DNA from: Rheinheimera nanhaiensis E407-8
GTDB lineage: Bacteria > Pseudomonadota > Gammaproteobacteria > Enterobacterales > Alteromonadaceae
Length of the DNA stretch: 64,000 nt
Reading direction: 5' to 3'
Assembly (NCBI RefSeq): GCF_000296695.1
Contig: NZ_BAFK01000019.1
Coordinates: 1 to 64,000 of the forward strand
Below, one piece after another: positions 14,728 to 24,317 of the stretch (position 1 is the stretch's first letter; each line of letters starts with the position of its first letter). The translations under genes were made by a program, and so were the position numbers. The notes below the pieces were generated by a model. The model was given only the letters and a program-made list of their open reading frames with translations. It was not told where the DNA came from and did no database searches.

Positions 14728-15746
14728 TAACGGCCTCCCAGAATATATTTTCGCACTGCAGCGTTGTGCTGCTCTAAGGTCGATGAAAACTGATGCGTGC
14801 CATCGCCTTTGCTAACAAAGTAATACAGCTCAGTCTCAGCCGGCTGCGCGGCCGCCAACAGCGAGGCACGGCTAACCAGACTGATAGGCCCGGGTGGTAA
14901 GCCGCTGTGCCGGTAGGTATTGTACGGGTGCGGGTTATTTAAATCGGCACGGGTAATATTGCCGTTAAAATCGACCAGGCCATAAATAACAGTGGGGTCG
15001 GTTTGCAGGCGCATATTTTTACGCAGCCGGTTAACAAATACCGACGCCACCAGTGGCCTCTCGGGCGGGTAGCTGCTTTCTTTTTCGATAATAGACGCCA
15101 GGATCAGCAACTGATACGGGTTTTGCAGCGGCAAATCGCCCTGTCGCTGCTGCCAGGCGTGTTCAAGTTCAGTTAGCAGTAACTGCTGGGCCCGTTTTAC
15201 CAGCGCACTTAAGCGACTGTTCGCTGTGTAGTAATAGGTATCGGGGTATAACAGGGCTTCGCTGGATAACGGCGGCTCGCCCCACTCTGGTGGCCATTGC
15301 AGCAATGCCTGCACCTGCGCGGCGGAGTCCAGATCCTGCACTAAATAAGGCGCCTGTGCTAAGCGGTTCAGGCTTTGTGCCAGCGTTTCACCTTCTATCA
15401 GGGTAATGGCAAACTGCGCTTCACGGCCACTGCGAAACAGTGCCAGCACGTCCAGCAGGCGCTTTTCAGTATTAAGCCGGTACACGCCCTGCTTTACAGC
15501 GCCCTCGCCGGGCTTAAGTTTTAAATACAGCCGCAGCAGCTGACAATCTGTGCTGCTAATAAACCCTTGTTGCTGCCACTGGCGGCACAAGCTTAGCGCC
15601 GAGCTGCCGGCATTAACCTGATGAATACCTGCCGGTAACTGAAGACCTACCTGAGCGATATGGTTAACAAGCGCAAGATAAGCGCCGAGCAGCAGCACTA
15701 TTGCCGAGATAACCAGCAAGCTTAGCCATTTCAGTTGTTTTACCAT
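14727..15746 (-). CDS. mltG: Endolytic murein transglycosylase MltG
   Basis: 339 residues, a YceG-family inner-membrane protein. An N-terminal transmembrane segment (about 8-30, [19 protein letters not shown]) is followed by a LysM-like region and the catalytic domain with [15 protein letters not shown], whose glutamate is the presumed catalytic residue, and [18 protein letters not shown]. It cleaves nascent peptidoglycan and so limits strand length. The ATG overlaps the pabC stop by seven bases. The pabC-mltG-tmk-holB order is the usual gammaproteobacterial one. Confidence 0.95.
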   Translation of the reverse strand: MVKQLKWLSLLVISAIVLLLGAYLALVNHIAQVGLQLPAGIHQVNAGSSALSLCRQWQQQGFISSTDCQLLRLYLKLKPGEGAVKQGVYRLNTEKRLLDVLALFRSGREAQFAITLIEGETLAQSLNRLAQAPYLVQDLDSAAQVQALLQWPPEWGEPPLSSEALLYPDTYYYTANSRLSALVKRAQQLLLTELEHAWQQRQGDLPLQNPYQLLILASIIEKESSYPPERPLVASVFVNRLRKNMRLQTDPTVIYGLVDFNGNITRADLNNPHPYNTYRHSGLPPGPISLVSRASLLAAAQPAETELYYFVSKGDGTHQFSSTLEQHNAAVRKYILGGR

Positions 15747-16501
15747 ACCAGTGACTCGCTAAATTGCTGTACCGGCTTAAGCGCTAGGGCTTTACCGGCC
15801 AGCATGGATACCGGCACTATGCCCATCAGGGCGTTACAAATAAACATGGCATCAATATGGTTAAGCTCTGATGGTTGCCAATTTACTTCTGTTACCGCAG
15901 TTTGTTGCATAAGATGTTGACGCATCACACCGGCCACACCGGCCCGTTTAAGTGCTGGCGTGTACCAATTATTCTCACGGTAGAAAAACACATTAGCGGC
16001 AGTAGCCTCGGTGATATAACCCTGCTGATCCAGCACCAGTAAATCATCAGCGTCAGTGCCGGCAAGCTCTTGCTTTAACAGCACCTGCTCTAAACGGTTA
16101 TTATGTTTAAGCCCTGCAAGCACAGGCTGCACCGCCAGCTTTAGTTGTGCCAGCTGCATGCGCACCCCGCTGCGGCGTATCTCTTCATAATCCGGCATGG
16201 CGCTGCTGCTGATATACAGCCTGGCATCAGTTACACCGGCAGTGGCATAACCGCGGCCACCCTCGCCGCGCGATAGCAACAACTTTAATACCTGCGGTGT
16301 ATCTGTGTAAGCCGAAGCCGCCGCAAAGGCTTGCTGCTGCAGCTGCTGCCAATTGATACCGGTAAACCCCAGTACGGTGGCGGCGTGTTGCAAACGCTGC
16401 AGATGCAAGGGCCACAACTGAATACGCCCCTGCTGTACCTGCATGGTGGTAAAGGTGCCGTCTCCGTAATTAAAACTGCGATCGTTCAGGCTAACTGCCA
16501 T
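15740..16501 (-). CDS. pabC: Aminodeoxychorismate lyase
   Basis: PLP fold-type IV enzyme, 253 residues, releasing pyruvate from 4-amino-4-deoxychorismate to give p-aminobenzoate for folate. Recognisable are DRSFNYGDGTFTT at the start, LLLSRGEGGRGYA near residue 90 after the PLP lysine region, and YITEATAANVFF near 165 with the usual glutamate of this family. Gene context (before mltG and tmk, after fabF) matches pabC in E. coli. A branched-chain aminotransferase-like role is less likely because of the context. Confidence 0.93.
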   Translation of the reverse strand: MAVSLNDRSFNYGDGTFTTMQVQQGRIQLWPLHLQRLQHAATVLGFTGINWQQLQQQAFAAASAYTDTPQVLKLLLSRGEGGRGYATAGVTDARLYISSSAMPDYEEIRRSGVRMQLAQLKLAVQPVLAGLKHNNRLEQVLLKQELAGTDADDLLVLDQQGYITEATAANVFFYRENNWYTPALKRAGVAGVMRQHLMQQTAVTEVNWQPSELNHIDAMFICNALMGIVPVSMLAGKALALKPVQQFSESLVW

Positions 16502-16555
16502 CCGCTTAACCAGATAAAATAAATCTGGCCGCAGTATGCCTTAAAATGCCGATAA

Positions 16556-16581
16556 AACAAAGGCCGCCCGCAGGCAGCCTT
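16556..16581 (-). terminator. Terminator after fabF
   Basis: Stem AAGGCTGCC / GGCGGCCTT with one wobble pair, followed on the minus strand by TGTTTTAT. It separates fabF from pabC. Confidence 0.65.
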
Positions 16582-16644
16582 AGCGCTGTTACAAAATTAA
16601 CGATTGCTGTAAAAACAGGCAATTACACTGGTTTAACCCGCGTA

Positions 16645-17883
16645 TTAAACGCGTTTAAACAGAATGGAGCCGTTAGTACCGCCAAAGCCAAAGGAGTTAC
16701 ACAGCGCATAATCCATTGTTACCTGACGGGCCTGATGCGGCACATAATCCAGATCACAGCCTTCATCCGGGTTATCCAGGTTAATGGTTGGCGTCACCAG
16801 CTGATCCTGCAGCGATAATACAGTGATAATCGACTCTACCGAGCCGGCAGCGCCTAGCAGGTGGCCAATCATCGACTTGGACGAGCTGACCATCAGTTTA
16901 TCTACATTGCCGGCAAACACCGTTTTAATCGCTTTGGTTTCAGCTATATCACCGGCGGGCGTTGAGGTGCCGTGGGCGTTAATGTAACTGACCTGCTCCG
17001 GGTTAACACCGGCATCGTTCAGCGCATTGCGCATGGCAGCGGCAGCGCCGGCGCCGTTCTCTGGCGGTGATGTCATATGATAGGCATCACCGCTCATACC
17101 AAAGCCCACCAGTTCGGCATAAATTTTTGCGCCACGGGCTTTGGCGTGCTCGTACTCTTCCAGCACCATCACACCGGCACCGTCGCCCAGCACAAAACCA
17201 TCGCGGTCTTTATCCCAGGGCCGGCTGGCCTGCTCTGGCGCCTCGTTGCGGGTAGACAAGGCACGTGCGGCACCAAAACCGCCCATACCCAGTGGCGTTG
17301 AGGCTTTTTCGGCACCACCGGCAATCATCACGTCGGCGTCGCCATAACTGATCATGCGCGCCGCATGGCCGATATTGTGCACGCCGGTAGTACAGGCGGT
17401 AACAATACTGATATTTGGCCCCTGCAAGCCCAGCATAATAGAGAGCTGGCCGGCAATCATATTAATGATGGTAGACGGCACAAAAAACGGTGACAGCCGC
17501 TTAGGGCCGCTGTTAATCAGTTTGGTGTGGTTTTCTTCAATTAACCCCAAACCGCCAATACCAGAGCCGATAGCCGCGCCAATACGCGGTGCATTTTGCT
17601 CGGTAATTTCCAGGCCAGAGTCACGAAAGGCCTGAATACCGGCCGCTACACCGTACTGAATAAACAAGTCCATTTTTTTTGCTTCTTTCGCAGCAAAAAA
17701 TGGCTCTACATCAAAATTTTTCACCAAACCAGCAAACTTAGTGCTGTATGCACTGGTATCGAAATGCTCGATCAGTGAAATACCGCTTTTCGCCTGCTGT
17801 AAACCCTGCCAGCTTGAGGCAACATCATTACCCAGCGGCGTTAACATGCCTAAACCGGTAACAACCACACGACGTTTTGCCAC
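16645..17883 (-). CDS. fabF: 3-oxoacyl-[acyl-carrier-protein] synthase II
   Basis: Elongating condensing enzyme of fatty-acid synthesis, 412 residues from the GTG at 17883, which is preceded by GGAGG at good spacing; an upstream ATG at 17898 would put that site inside the gene. The family-type start is [14 protein letters not shown]. Active-site Cys164 sits in TACTTGVHN; the two histidines are in [11 protein letters not shown] and [10 protein letters not shown]. It follows acpP after a strong hairpin, so expression may be partly separate from the upstream fab genes. Confidence 0.96.
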   Translation of the reverse strand: MAKRRVVVTGLGMLTPLGNDVASSWQGLQQAKSGISLIEHFDTSAYSTKFAGLVKNFDVEPFFAAKEAKKMDLFIQYGVAAGIQAFRDSGLEITEQNAPRIGAAIGSGIGGLGLIEENHTKLINSGPKRLSPFFVPSTIINMIAGQLSIMLGLQGPNISIVTACTTGVHNIGHAARMISYGDADVMIAGGAEKASTPLGMGGFGAARALSTRNEAPEQASRPWDKDRDGFVLGDGAGVMVLEEYEHAKARGAKIYAELVGFGMSGDAYHMTSPPENGAGAAAAMRNALNDAGVNPEQVSYINAHGTSTPAGDIAETKAIKTVFAGNVDKLMVSSSKSMIGHLLGAAGSVESIITVLSLQDQLVTPTINLDNPDEGCDLDYVPHQARQVTMDYALCNSFGFGGTNGSILFKRV

Positions 17884-17924
17884 AAAACCCTCCGCCATGG
17901 AAATTTGTAAAGTCTTAAAACGAA

Positions 17925-17947
17925 AACGGGTAGCTTAGCTACCCGTT
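17925..17947 (-). terminator. Hairpin between acpP and fabF
   Basis: Perfect 10-bp stem AACGGGTAGC / GCTACCCGTT with a three-base loop, followed on the minus strand by TTCGTTTT. It is likely a partial terminator that lets acpP be made in excess of fabF. Confidence 0.75.
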
Positions 17948-17962
17948 CTGCAAGCTGATAAC

Positions 17963-18199
17963 TTACTCAGCGTGTGCTTTGATGTAATCAATAGCAGACT
18001 GAACAGTAGTGATTTTCTCAGCTTCTTCGTCAGGAATTTCAGTATCGAACTCTTCTTCCAGCGCCATAACCAGCTCTACTGTGTCCAGTGAGTCAGCGCC
18101 CAGATCGTCAACAAAAGACGCTTCGTTTTTCACTTCGTCTTCTTTAACGCCCAGTTGTTCAATGATAATTTTCTTAACGCGTTCTTCGATGTTGCTCAT
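17963..18199 (-). CDS. acpP: Acyl carrier protein
   Basis: 78 residues, acidic, with the phosphopantetheine attachment Ser37 in [12 protein letters not shown]. It carries growing acyl chains in fatty-acid synthesis. A strong AAGGAAG precedes the ATG. It lies between fabG and fabF as in E. coli; the 136-base gap to fabG may hold its own promoter. Confidence 0.98.
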   Translation of the reverse strand: MSNIEERVKKIIIEQLGVKEDEVKNEASFVDDLGADSLDTVELVMALEEEFDTEIPDEEAEKITTVQSAIDYIKAHAE

Positions 18200-18335
18200 C
18201 TTTTCTTCCTTTTTCTCATATAAATCGCAACAATTCGTGCAATTTGGTGTGGCGCTAGTTTATGCGTAAGCCTGTTGTGTTGCAAGCAAACCGACAAGCA
18301 TTTTGCGCTGGTCAAACCTGCTTGGCAACCCCAAG

Positions 18336-19082
18336 TTACACCATATACATGCCGCCGTTTACGTGAATCGTTTCGCCGGTAATGTACGCCGCCTGATTAG
18401 AGGCTAAAAACGCAACGGTAGCGGCAATTTCTTCCGGCTGGCCTAAACGGTTTGCCGGCACCTGGCCAAAAATCGCTTCTTTTTGCTCATCCGACAGCTC
18501 TTTGGTCATGTCGGTGTCAATAAAACCCGGCGCTATCGCATTTACGGTAATACCGCGTGACGCCACTTCGCGCGCCAGTGATTTGGTAAAGCCTAACACA
18601 CCGGCTTTAGCCGCAGCATAGTTAGTCTGACCGGCGTTGCCCATAGAGCCCACCACCGAGCCTATGCTGATAATACGGCCAAAACGCTTTTTCATCATGC
18701 TGCGCAGCACTGCTTTACTTAAGCGATACACTGAGGTGAGGTTAGTTTGCATAATGTCAAACCACTCTTCATCTTTCATCCGCATAAGTAAATTGTCGCG
18801 CGTAATGCCGGCATTATTAACCAGAATATCGATTTCGCCAAACTGGTTTTTAATTTGCTCTAAACATTGTTCAATTGACGCCGTATCCGCAACGTTTAGC
18901 ACCAGGCCGCAGCCGTTATCGCCTAAATAGCTGCTAATTGCTGCAGCGCCTTTTTCTGAGGTGGCAGTGCCAACGACTTTGGCACCCAGTGCGGCCAATT
19001 GCTCGGCAATAGCACGGCCAATGCCGCGGCTGGCACCGGTTACCAGGGCAACTTTACCTTCTAAAGAAATAAACTGTGTCAT
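18336..19082 (-). CDS. fabG: 3-oxoacyl-[acyl-carrier-protein] reductase
   Basis: NADPH-dependent short-chain dehydrogenase, 248 residues, reducing 3-ketoacyl-ACP. The nucleotide-binding TGASRGIGRA is at about residues 15-24. The catalytic Ser is in ISIGSVVG, and Tyr and Lys are in NYAAAKAG near residues 150-155. NNAGITRDNLL is FabG-typical. The gene sits ten bases downstream of fabD. It is the only fabG-type gene in the window. Confidence 0.96.
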   Translation of the reverse strand: MTQFISLEGKVALVTGASRGIGRAIAEQLAALGAKVVGTATSEKGAAAISSYLGDNGCGLVLNVADTASIEQCLEQIKNQFGEIDILVNNAGITRDNLLMRMKDEEWFDIMQTNLTSVYRLSKAVLRSMMKKRFGRIISIGSVVGSMGNAGQTNYAAAKAGVLGFTKSLAREVASRGITVNAIAPGFIDTDMTKELSDEQKEAIFGQVPANRLGQPEEIAATVAFLASNQAAYITGETIHVNGGMYMV

Positions 19083-19092
19083 CTGTAATCCT

Positions 19093-20028
19093 TTATTCTG
19101 CGCTTAATGCCGCTTGCAGCGAGGCGACATCGCCTACTGAGCTGGTAACAAGTTCTTTATCGATACGTTTAATCAGACCGCTAAGCACCTTACCGGCGCC
19201 CAGCTCTAATACCTGGGTTACCCCCTGCGCTGATAACCACTCGATGGTTTCGGTCCAGCGCACCGGGCTGTATAACTGGCGTACCAACGCATCTTTCACC
19301 GCGGCGCTATCATTGGCTACGGCAACATCGACATTATTCACCACCGGTATGACAGCATCATTAAAACTAAGTGCCGCTAAATCCTGGGCTAATTTTTGCG
19401 CCGCCGGGCGCATTAATGCACAGTGTGACGGCACGCTCACCGGTAATGGCAGCGCACGTTTGGCGCCTGCGGCTTTACACAGCTCACCGGCCCGCTCTAC
19501 TGCGGCCTTATGGCCGGCAATCACCACCTGGCCTGGCGAGTTGTAGTTTACCGGCGATACCACTTCGCCCTGCGCTGCCTGCTCACAGGCAACAGCAATG
19601 GCCGCGTCATCCAAACCAATAATGGCCGACATGGCGCCAACACCGGCCGGCACCGCCTGCTGCATATAATTCCCGCGTTTTTCCACTAGTTTTACCGCAT
19701 CGGCTAAAGACAGCACACCGGCACAGACCAGCGCCGAATACTCGCCCAGCGAATGGCCAGCAAAATAGGCAGGTGTCGCACCACCCTGCTGCTGCCATAA
19801 GCGCCACACTGCCACCGACGCGGTTAACAGCGCCGGCTGGGTACGGTGCGTTTCGTTTAAATCGGCTTCCGGGCCTTGTGCCACCAGCGCCCATAAGTCG
19901 TAGCCCAATGCTGCAGAGGCTTCAGCAAAGGTTTGTTTTACTGTGTCAAATTCGGCATATAAATCGGCTAGCATGCCCACGCTTTGCGAGCCCTGACCGG
20001 GAAATACAATTGCAAGTTTGGTTGTCAT
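19093..20028 (-). CDS. fabD: Malonyl-CoA:ACP transacylase
   Basis: 311 residues, loading malonate onto ACP. The FPGQGSQSVGM motif opens the protein, and the nucleophile Ser93 lies in GHSLGEYSAL. The later PVSVPSHCALM segment carries the catalytic His. The gene is flanked by fabH and fabG in standard order. Confidence 0.96.
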   Translation of the reverse strand: MTTKLAIVFPGQGSQSVGMLADLYAEFDTVKQTFAEASAALGYDLWALVAQGPEADLNETHRTQPALLTASVAVWRLWQQQGGATPAYFAGHSLGEYSALVCAGVLSLADAVKLVEKRGNYMQQAVPAGVGAMSAIIGLDDAAIAVACEQAAQGEVVSPVNYNSPGQVVIAGHKAAVERAGELCKAAGAKRALPLPVSVPSHCALMRPAAQKLAQDLAALSFNDAVIPVVNNVDVAVANDSAAVKDALVRQLYSPVRWTETIEWLSAQGVTQVLELGAGKVLSGLIKRIDKELVTSSVGDVASLQAALSAE

Positions 20029-20068
20029 AATAGATCCTGCAAAGATTAAAAATATTACTGGCTAGTGC

Positions 20069-21028
20069 TTAATAACGCACCAGCGCTGAAGCCCAGGCAA
20101 AACCGCCGCCGAAGGCTTCCAGCAATAAGGTTTGACCCCGTTGGATACGGCCATCGCGAATGGCTTCGTCTAAAGCGGTTGGCACTGTGGCGGCCGAGGT
20201 ATTGCCGTAGCGATCGAGATTGATAACAACCTGCTCCATCGACATATCTAATTTGCGCGCAACGGCAGAAATGATACGCAGGTTAGCCTGATGCGGTACC
20301 AGCCAGTCGATCTGTGATTTATCCAGATTGTTAGCCGCCAACGTCTGCTCGACCACTTCGGACAGCTTGGTTACTGCCACTTTAAAGACGTCATTGCCTT
20401 TCATTGAGCCCCAGGAGCTGTGTACAGATTGCTCGTCACCGCGTATCGGGTTATCAACGTATAACAGCTCTGAATATTTACCATCGGCGTGAATATGCGT
20501 AGATAAAATACCGGGCTGCTCTGAGGCTTCCAGAATCACCGCGCCGGCGGCATCACCGAACAGGATCACCATGCTTCTGTCTTCCGGTGACACTAAACGG
20601 GATAAACAATCGGAGCCCACCACCAAAATACGCTTGGCAAGACCGTTTTTAATATATTGATCGGCCACACTTAAGCCGTAACAAAACCCGGCGCAGGCGG
20701 CAGCAATATCAAAAGCGGGAATAGCCGGAATGTCCAGCTCGCGCTGAATTTCACAGGCTGCACTGGGCAAGGCGCGGGAGGCACTGGTGGTGGCACAGAT
20801 AATCATATCTATGCTGTTTTTATCGATGCCGGCCGCTTCGATGGCTTTTAAGCCCGCCTGCGCGCCCATAGTCGCTACCGTTTCATCGTCACCGATAATG
20901 CGGCGCTCTTTAATGCCGGTGCGTTCAATGATCCACTCATCTGTGGTTTCTACCATAGACTCTAAATCAGCGTTGCTACGAACCTGCGACGGGAAATAAC
21001 TCCCGGTACCTATAATGCGTGAATACAT
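20069..21028 (-). CDS. fabH: 3-oxoacyl-[acyl-carrier-protein] synthase III
   Basis: Initiates fatty-acid chains by condensing acetyl-CoA with malonyl-ACP. It has 319 residues. Cys112 is in [10 protein letters not shown]; the catalytic His and Asn are in VPHQANLRI and in the [10 protein letters not shown] region. An AGGTCC stretch precedes the ATG weakly. It is six bases after plsX in the same operon. Confidence 0.96.
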   Translation of the reverse strand: MYSRIIGTGSYFPSQVRSNADLESMVETTDEWIIERTGIKERRIIGDDETVATMGAQAGLKAIEAAGIDKNSIDMIICATTSASRALPSAACEIQRELDIPAIPAFDIAAACAGFCYGLSVADQYIKNGLAKRILVVGSDCLSRLVSPEDRSMVILFGDAAGAVILEASEQPGILSTHIHADGKYSELLYVDNPIRGDEQSVHSSWGSMKGNDVFKVAVTKLSEVVEQTLAANNLDKSQIDWLVPHQANLRIISAVARKLDMSMEQVVINLDRYGNTSAATVPTALDEAIRDGRIQRGQTLLLEAFGGGFAWASALVRY

Positions 21029-21034
21029 GAGGAC

Positions 21035-22075
21035 CTACGCTTTATCAATTAATACGTGTTCCAACCGATCTTTTATCTTAGCCGGTACCTGACGTTCAAC
21101 TTCACGTACCGCTTGCCGGATGGCACTGAGAAAGGCATCTTTCGACGCATTTCCATGACTCTTCACTACAATTCCGCGCAATCCTATCAGACTTGCACCG
21201 TTATAGTGGTCGGGGTTCACACCCTGATAAAGGTTTTTAATAAAAGGTTTGATCAGCCAGCCGAATAATTGCGCAGCCACCTTATCTTTAATGCTGGACT
21301 CAAAGCGGCGCAAAATCAGTTTTGCTACGCCTTCGCAGGTTTTTAGCGCCACATTGCCGACAAAACCATCACAAACGATAACATCGGCCTTGCCGGTAAA
21401 AATATCGTTACCCTCAATGTAGCCGATGTAATTAATGTCGTTGCAATCGGCCAGTAACATAGCAGCGCGTTTAATTTGATCTGAGCCTTTGATCTCTTCT
21501 TCGCCCATGTTCAACAGCGCTACCTTGGGCTGGCTGATACCAATCACTTCTTCGGCCATTACCGCGCCCATCACGGCAAACTGAAACAAGGTATCGGCGT
21601 CACAGTTTACTGTGGCACCCAAATCCAGCATATACACCGGATTGCCTTCAATGGCGGGCAAAGCACTGATCAGTGCCGGTCGATCGACGCCGTTGAGCAT
21701 TTTCAGCACAAAATGCGCCATCGCAATTAAAGCCCCGGTGTTGCCGGCGCTAACGCAAGCTTGTACTTCGGCTTTGTCGACTAAATCCAGCGCGACGCGC
21801 ATGGAGGAGTCACGTTTGGAGCGCAGCGCCACCGATGGTTTGTCGGCCATCGACACCACCTGGCTGCAGTGGCGCACAGTTAATTGCGGGTGCGGAAACA
21901 CGCCGTGCAGTTTTAACTGCTCGGTTAACACGGCTTCATCGCCACAGAGAATAAGCTGTAATTCAGGAAATTCGCAGACAGCTGCCAGGGCGGCAGGAAT
22001 AGTAGTATGGGGGCCGTGATCGCCCCCCATCATGTCTAAAGCAAGTGTCAGCTTAAGCGGCTGCACCCGGTGCAC
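21035..22075 (-). CDS. plsX: Phosphate acyltransferase PlsX
   Basis: Makes acyl-phosphate from acyl-ACP for phospholipid synthesis. It is a peripheral inner-membrane protein of 346 residues, with [12 protein letters not shown] at the start and the glycine-rich TGALIAMA and GAxxNCD-type segments of the family. The start is uncertain: a GTG at 22075 is the longest, and another GTG three codons later gives a product closer to E. coli PlsX. rpmF ends six bases upstream, so the two are co-transcribed. Confidence 0.95.
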   Translation of the reverse strand: MHRVQPLKLTLALDMMGGDHGPHTTIPAALAAVCEFPELQLILCGDEAVLTEQLKLHGVFPHPQLTVRHCSQVVSMADKPSVALRSKRDSSMRVALDLVDKAEVQACVSAGNTGALIAMAHFVLKMLNGVDRPALISALPAIEGNPVYMLDLGATVNCDADTLFQFAVMGAVMAEEVIGISQPKVALLNMGEEEIKGSDQIKRAAMLLADCNDINYIGYIEGNDIFTGKADVIVCDGFVGNVALKTCEGVAKLILRRFESSIKDKVAAQLFGWLIKPFIKNLYQGVNPDHYNGASLIGLRGIVVKSHGNASKDAFLSAIRQAVREVERQVPAKIKDRLEHVLIDKA

Positions 22076-22081
22076 TCAGAC

Positions 22082-22246
22082 TTATTTTACTTTACGGCCT
22101 TTGTAGTAACCATCGGCAGTAATGTGGTGACGACGGTGCGTTTCACCGGTAGTAGAATCAACTGACAGCGTTGGGCCAGTTAATGCATCGTGTGAACGAC
22201 GCATGTCGCGGCGTGCACGTGATTTTTTGTTTTGCTGAACAGCCAT
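22082..22246 (-). CDS. rpmF: 50S ribosomal protein L32
   Basis: 54 residues, starting [20 protein letters not shown] and ending [11 protein letters not shown], which is unmistakable L32. AGGAG lies eight bases before the ATG. It is too short for ordinary ORF calling. It sits between yceD and plsX in the conserved yceD-rpmF-plsX order. The zinc-binding cysteines found in some L32 forms are absent, as in the E. coli protein. Confidence 0.98.
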   Translation of the reverse strand: MAVQQNKKSRARRDMRRSHDALTGPTLSVDSTTGETHRRHHITADGYYKGRKVK

Positions 22247-22262
22247 GGTATTTCTCCTAAAC

Positions 22263-22790
22263 TCACTTTTTCTTTAATTCTGCCAGTACAGCGAAAGGAT
22301 TGGGTTTTTCCGGTTCCGGGCCAATATCGCCGAAGCTCATCGATGCCGCACTAACGGCGCAAACCGCTTCGTCGTGCATCGGGAACAATGGCAAAGCCAG
22401 GATCAGCTCATCTTCCACTAACTGTCGTAAATTTATCTCGCCGTGTTCGTCTTTCTCGATCACGTCGTAGCGCTCGGGAATTAACTCCAAAGCAGCGTCA
22501 TCATCCGGTTTAACCGGAGTGTATGCAAAATTGCAGTCCAGCGACAGTGTCATGGCATCACCACAACGCTCGCAGGTTACACTCACTTCGCAACTGGCGC
22601 TACCCTGTATTACAGTCAGGCCTTGCTGGTCAGTACCGCATTCAACTCGTACCGCTACCTCACCCTGCTTATGCAGCAGACTTTCGGTTAATCGGGTTAA
22701 ATTTACCAACGGTATAACACCCTCATAATCAGAGCGTTTTTGCGCGGCTTTAACCGGATCTATAGTAACGGGCATTTTTACTTTTTGCAT
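22263..22790 (-). CDS. yceD: YceD (DUF177) protein linked to 23S rRNA accumulation
   Basis: 175 residues of the DUF177 family, found next to rpmF across bacteria and linked to 23S rRNA accumulation in E. coli. A CERCGD pair of cysteines near residue 75 and an acidic C-terminal half ([16 protein letters not shown]) are typical. It ends in a lysine run. The gene is divergent from yceF, as in E. coli, and heads the rpmF-plsX-fab operon. Confidence 0.92.
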   Translation of the reverse strand: MQKVKMPVTIDPVKAAQKRSDYEGVIPLVNLTRLTESLLHKQGEVAVRVECGTDQQGLTVIQGSASCEVSVTCERCGDAMTLSLDCNFAYTPVKPDDDAALELIPERYDVIEKDEHGEINLRQLVEDELILALPLFPMHDEAVCAVSAASMSFGDIGPEPEKPNPFAVLAELKKK

Positions 22791-22919
22791 AAGGCGCGCA
22801 TCATATAGAAGCCACCCTTTACTGTCAAAGGGATCTGGCAGTTTTTTCCGGTTTTTCTCGCGCTATTTTAGCATTCTGTTTAAAGTAGCCACAATTGAAT
22901 TAACCCGGTGCGTTTATTT

Positions 22920-23528
22920 ATGTCTGATGCGACCTTGCCAGCGCTTTATCTGGCATCAACGTCGGTTTACCGCCAGCAACTGTTAAGCAAGCTGACCCGT
23001 GATTTTGCAGCGGTTAAGCCACAGGTAGATGAAACGCCGCTGGCCGGCGAAACCGCAACCCAGTTGGTCAGCCGTCTGGCACTGGCTAAAGCACAGGCGG
23101 TGGCCGCCGGTTTAAGCTCTGGTTTAGTCATTGGATCTGACCAGGTGGCGGTATTTGACAATGCGATTATCGGCAAACCGCATAGCGTCGCAAACGCCTG
23201 CGCGCAGTTGCGCCGTTTCAGTGGCCAAAGGGTCACTTTTCTTACCGGCCTGGCGCTGATTAATGCGGCCACGGCACGTCAGCAAGTTATTATTGAGCCC
23301 TTTCATGTACAATTTCGCCATCTGTCAGCGGCCGAGATTAGCGCTTATGTTGAAAAAGAGCAGCCACTGGACTGTGCCGGCAGTTTTAAAAGTGAAGGGC
23401 TGGGTATTTGCCTGTTTGATAAGCTGGAGGGTAATGACCCTAATAGTTTGATGGGTTTGCCTCTGCTTCAGCTAAATCGGCTTTTGCTAAATGAGGGTTT
23501 TAATATACTGCTTAACAAGCCAGCTTAG
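22920..23528 (+). CDS. yceF: Maf-family nucleotide pyrophosphatase (YceF type)
   Basis: A Maf/HAM1-like pyrophosphatase acting on modified nucleotides; the YceF subgroup hydrolyses 7-methyl-GTP. With the ATG at 22920 it has 202 residues; a GTG at 22908 would add four. Motifs include LASTSVYRQQLL, the VDETPLAGE loop, GSDQVAVF and the late EGLGICLFDKLEGNDPNSLMGLP. Divergent placement to yceD-rpmF is the same as in E. coli and supports the YceF call over the dTTP-specific Maf. A structured element follows the stop codon directly. Confidence 0.92.
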   Translation: MSDATLPALYLASTSVYRQQLLSKLTRDFAAVKPQVDETPLAGETATQLVSRLALAKAQAVAAGLSSGLVIGSDQVAVFDNAIIGKPHSVANACAQLRRFSGQRVTFLTGLALINAATARQQVIIEPFHVQFRHLSAAEISAYVEKEQPLDCAGSFKSEGLGICLFDKLEGNDPNSLMGLPLLQLNRLLLNEGFNILLNKPA

Positions 23529-23532
23529 CGTG

Positions 23533-23639
23533 GGACGGTACCGGATTGCTCTAAGTCAACCGTTGCAGGCCAGGATGGCCGAATCGAGCCCCCAGGGATG
23601 GGTTCACGGCGTGTTGACGTGGGCAACCCGGTGCTGTCC
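23533..23639 (+). ncRNA. Structured element with two ARGGAU-loop hairpins (candidate CsrA target)
   Basis: Starting four bases after yceF, 23533-23560 pairs with 23613-23639 to form a long outer stem. Several pairs are G-U in the + strand RNA, so folding is better on that strand. Inside are two hairpins: GGCC-AGGAT-GGCC (23568-23580) and GAGCCC-CCAGGGAT-GGGTTC (23586-23605). Both loops contain the ARGGAU core that CsrA/RsmA proteins recognise. It may be the 3' end of the yceF mRNA or a separate RNA. The fold was worked out by eye; no promoter was identified. Confidence 0.5.
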
Positions 23640-23654
23640 TAACACCGACAAAGA

Positions 23655-24317
23655 CTAGTAAATATGGTCCATAAGCTCTGGTAGGCTATCAATAATGGCT
23701 TTGGGTTCAAACTGGCTTAATACCTCGCGGCCATGCACACCATGGGTTACGCCAACGCGTGGCATGGCGATCGCCTGGGCCATTTTCATATCATGGCTGG
23801 TGTCACCCACCATAATGGCCTGCTGTGCCGGCACATCCAACTGATGCAAAATTTGCTGCAACATATCCGGGTGCGGCTTAGATTGCGCTTCATCGGCGCA
23901 GCGGCTGGTATCAAAATACTTAGCCAAACCGGTTTCATCAAACATGCGGTTTAAGCCGCGCCGCTGCTTGCCGGTTGCCACTGCCAGTTTAATATTGCTG
24001 TCTTTAAGCTGGCTTAGTACCTGCTCTACCCCGCTAAATAGCGGTGTTGGCGTGGTGTCGTGCAGCATATAATGGTCGCGGTAATGCTGAAACATCAGTG
24101 CGCGCTGCGCCTCAGTAATGCCGGGGAATAATATATCAAAGGCCGGATCCAGGCTCAGACCAATAATCTGTTTTGCCGCATGCTCGGTCGGCACCTTAAG
24201 CTTAGCGATGCCGGCGGCGGCACGTAACGAGGACACTATACGGCCAACCGAGTCCATCACAGTGCCGTCCCAATCGAACACCACTAACGCGACTTTCTCT
24301 ACTGCTATCTGTTGCAT
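23655..24317 (-). CDS. HAD-superfamily phosphatase, subfamily IA
   Basis: 220 residues with HAD motif I FDWDGTVMDS (nucleophile and acid Asp), motif II LAVATGK, motif III lysine in SKPHPDM and motif IV VGDTSHDMKMA. It resembles Gph/YieH-type phosphatases, and in several Alteromonadales a similar gene lies beside rluC. The substrate cannot be told from sequence. Its ATG overlaps the rluC stop (TAATG), so the two are probably translated together. Confidence 0.88.
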   Translation of the reverse strand: MQQIAVEKVALVVFDWDGTVMDSVGRIVSSLRAAAGIAKLKVPTEHAAKQIIGLSLDPAFDILFPGITEAQRALMFQHYRDHYMLHDTTPTPLFSGVEQVLSQLKDSNIKLAVATGKQRRGLNRMFDETGLAKYFDTSRCADEAQSKPHPDMLQQILHQLDVPAQQAIMVGDTSHDMKMAQAIAMPRVGVTHGVHGREVLSQFEPKAIIDSLPELMDHIY

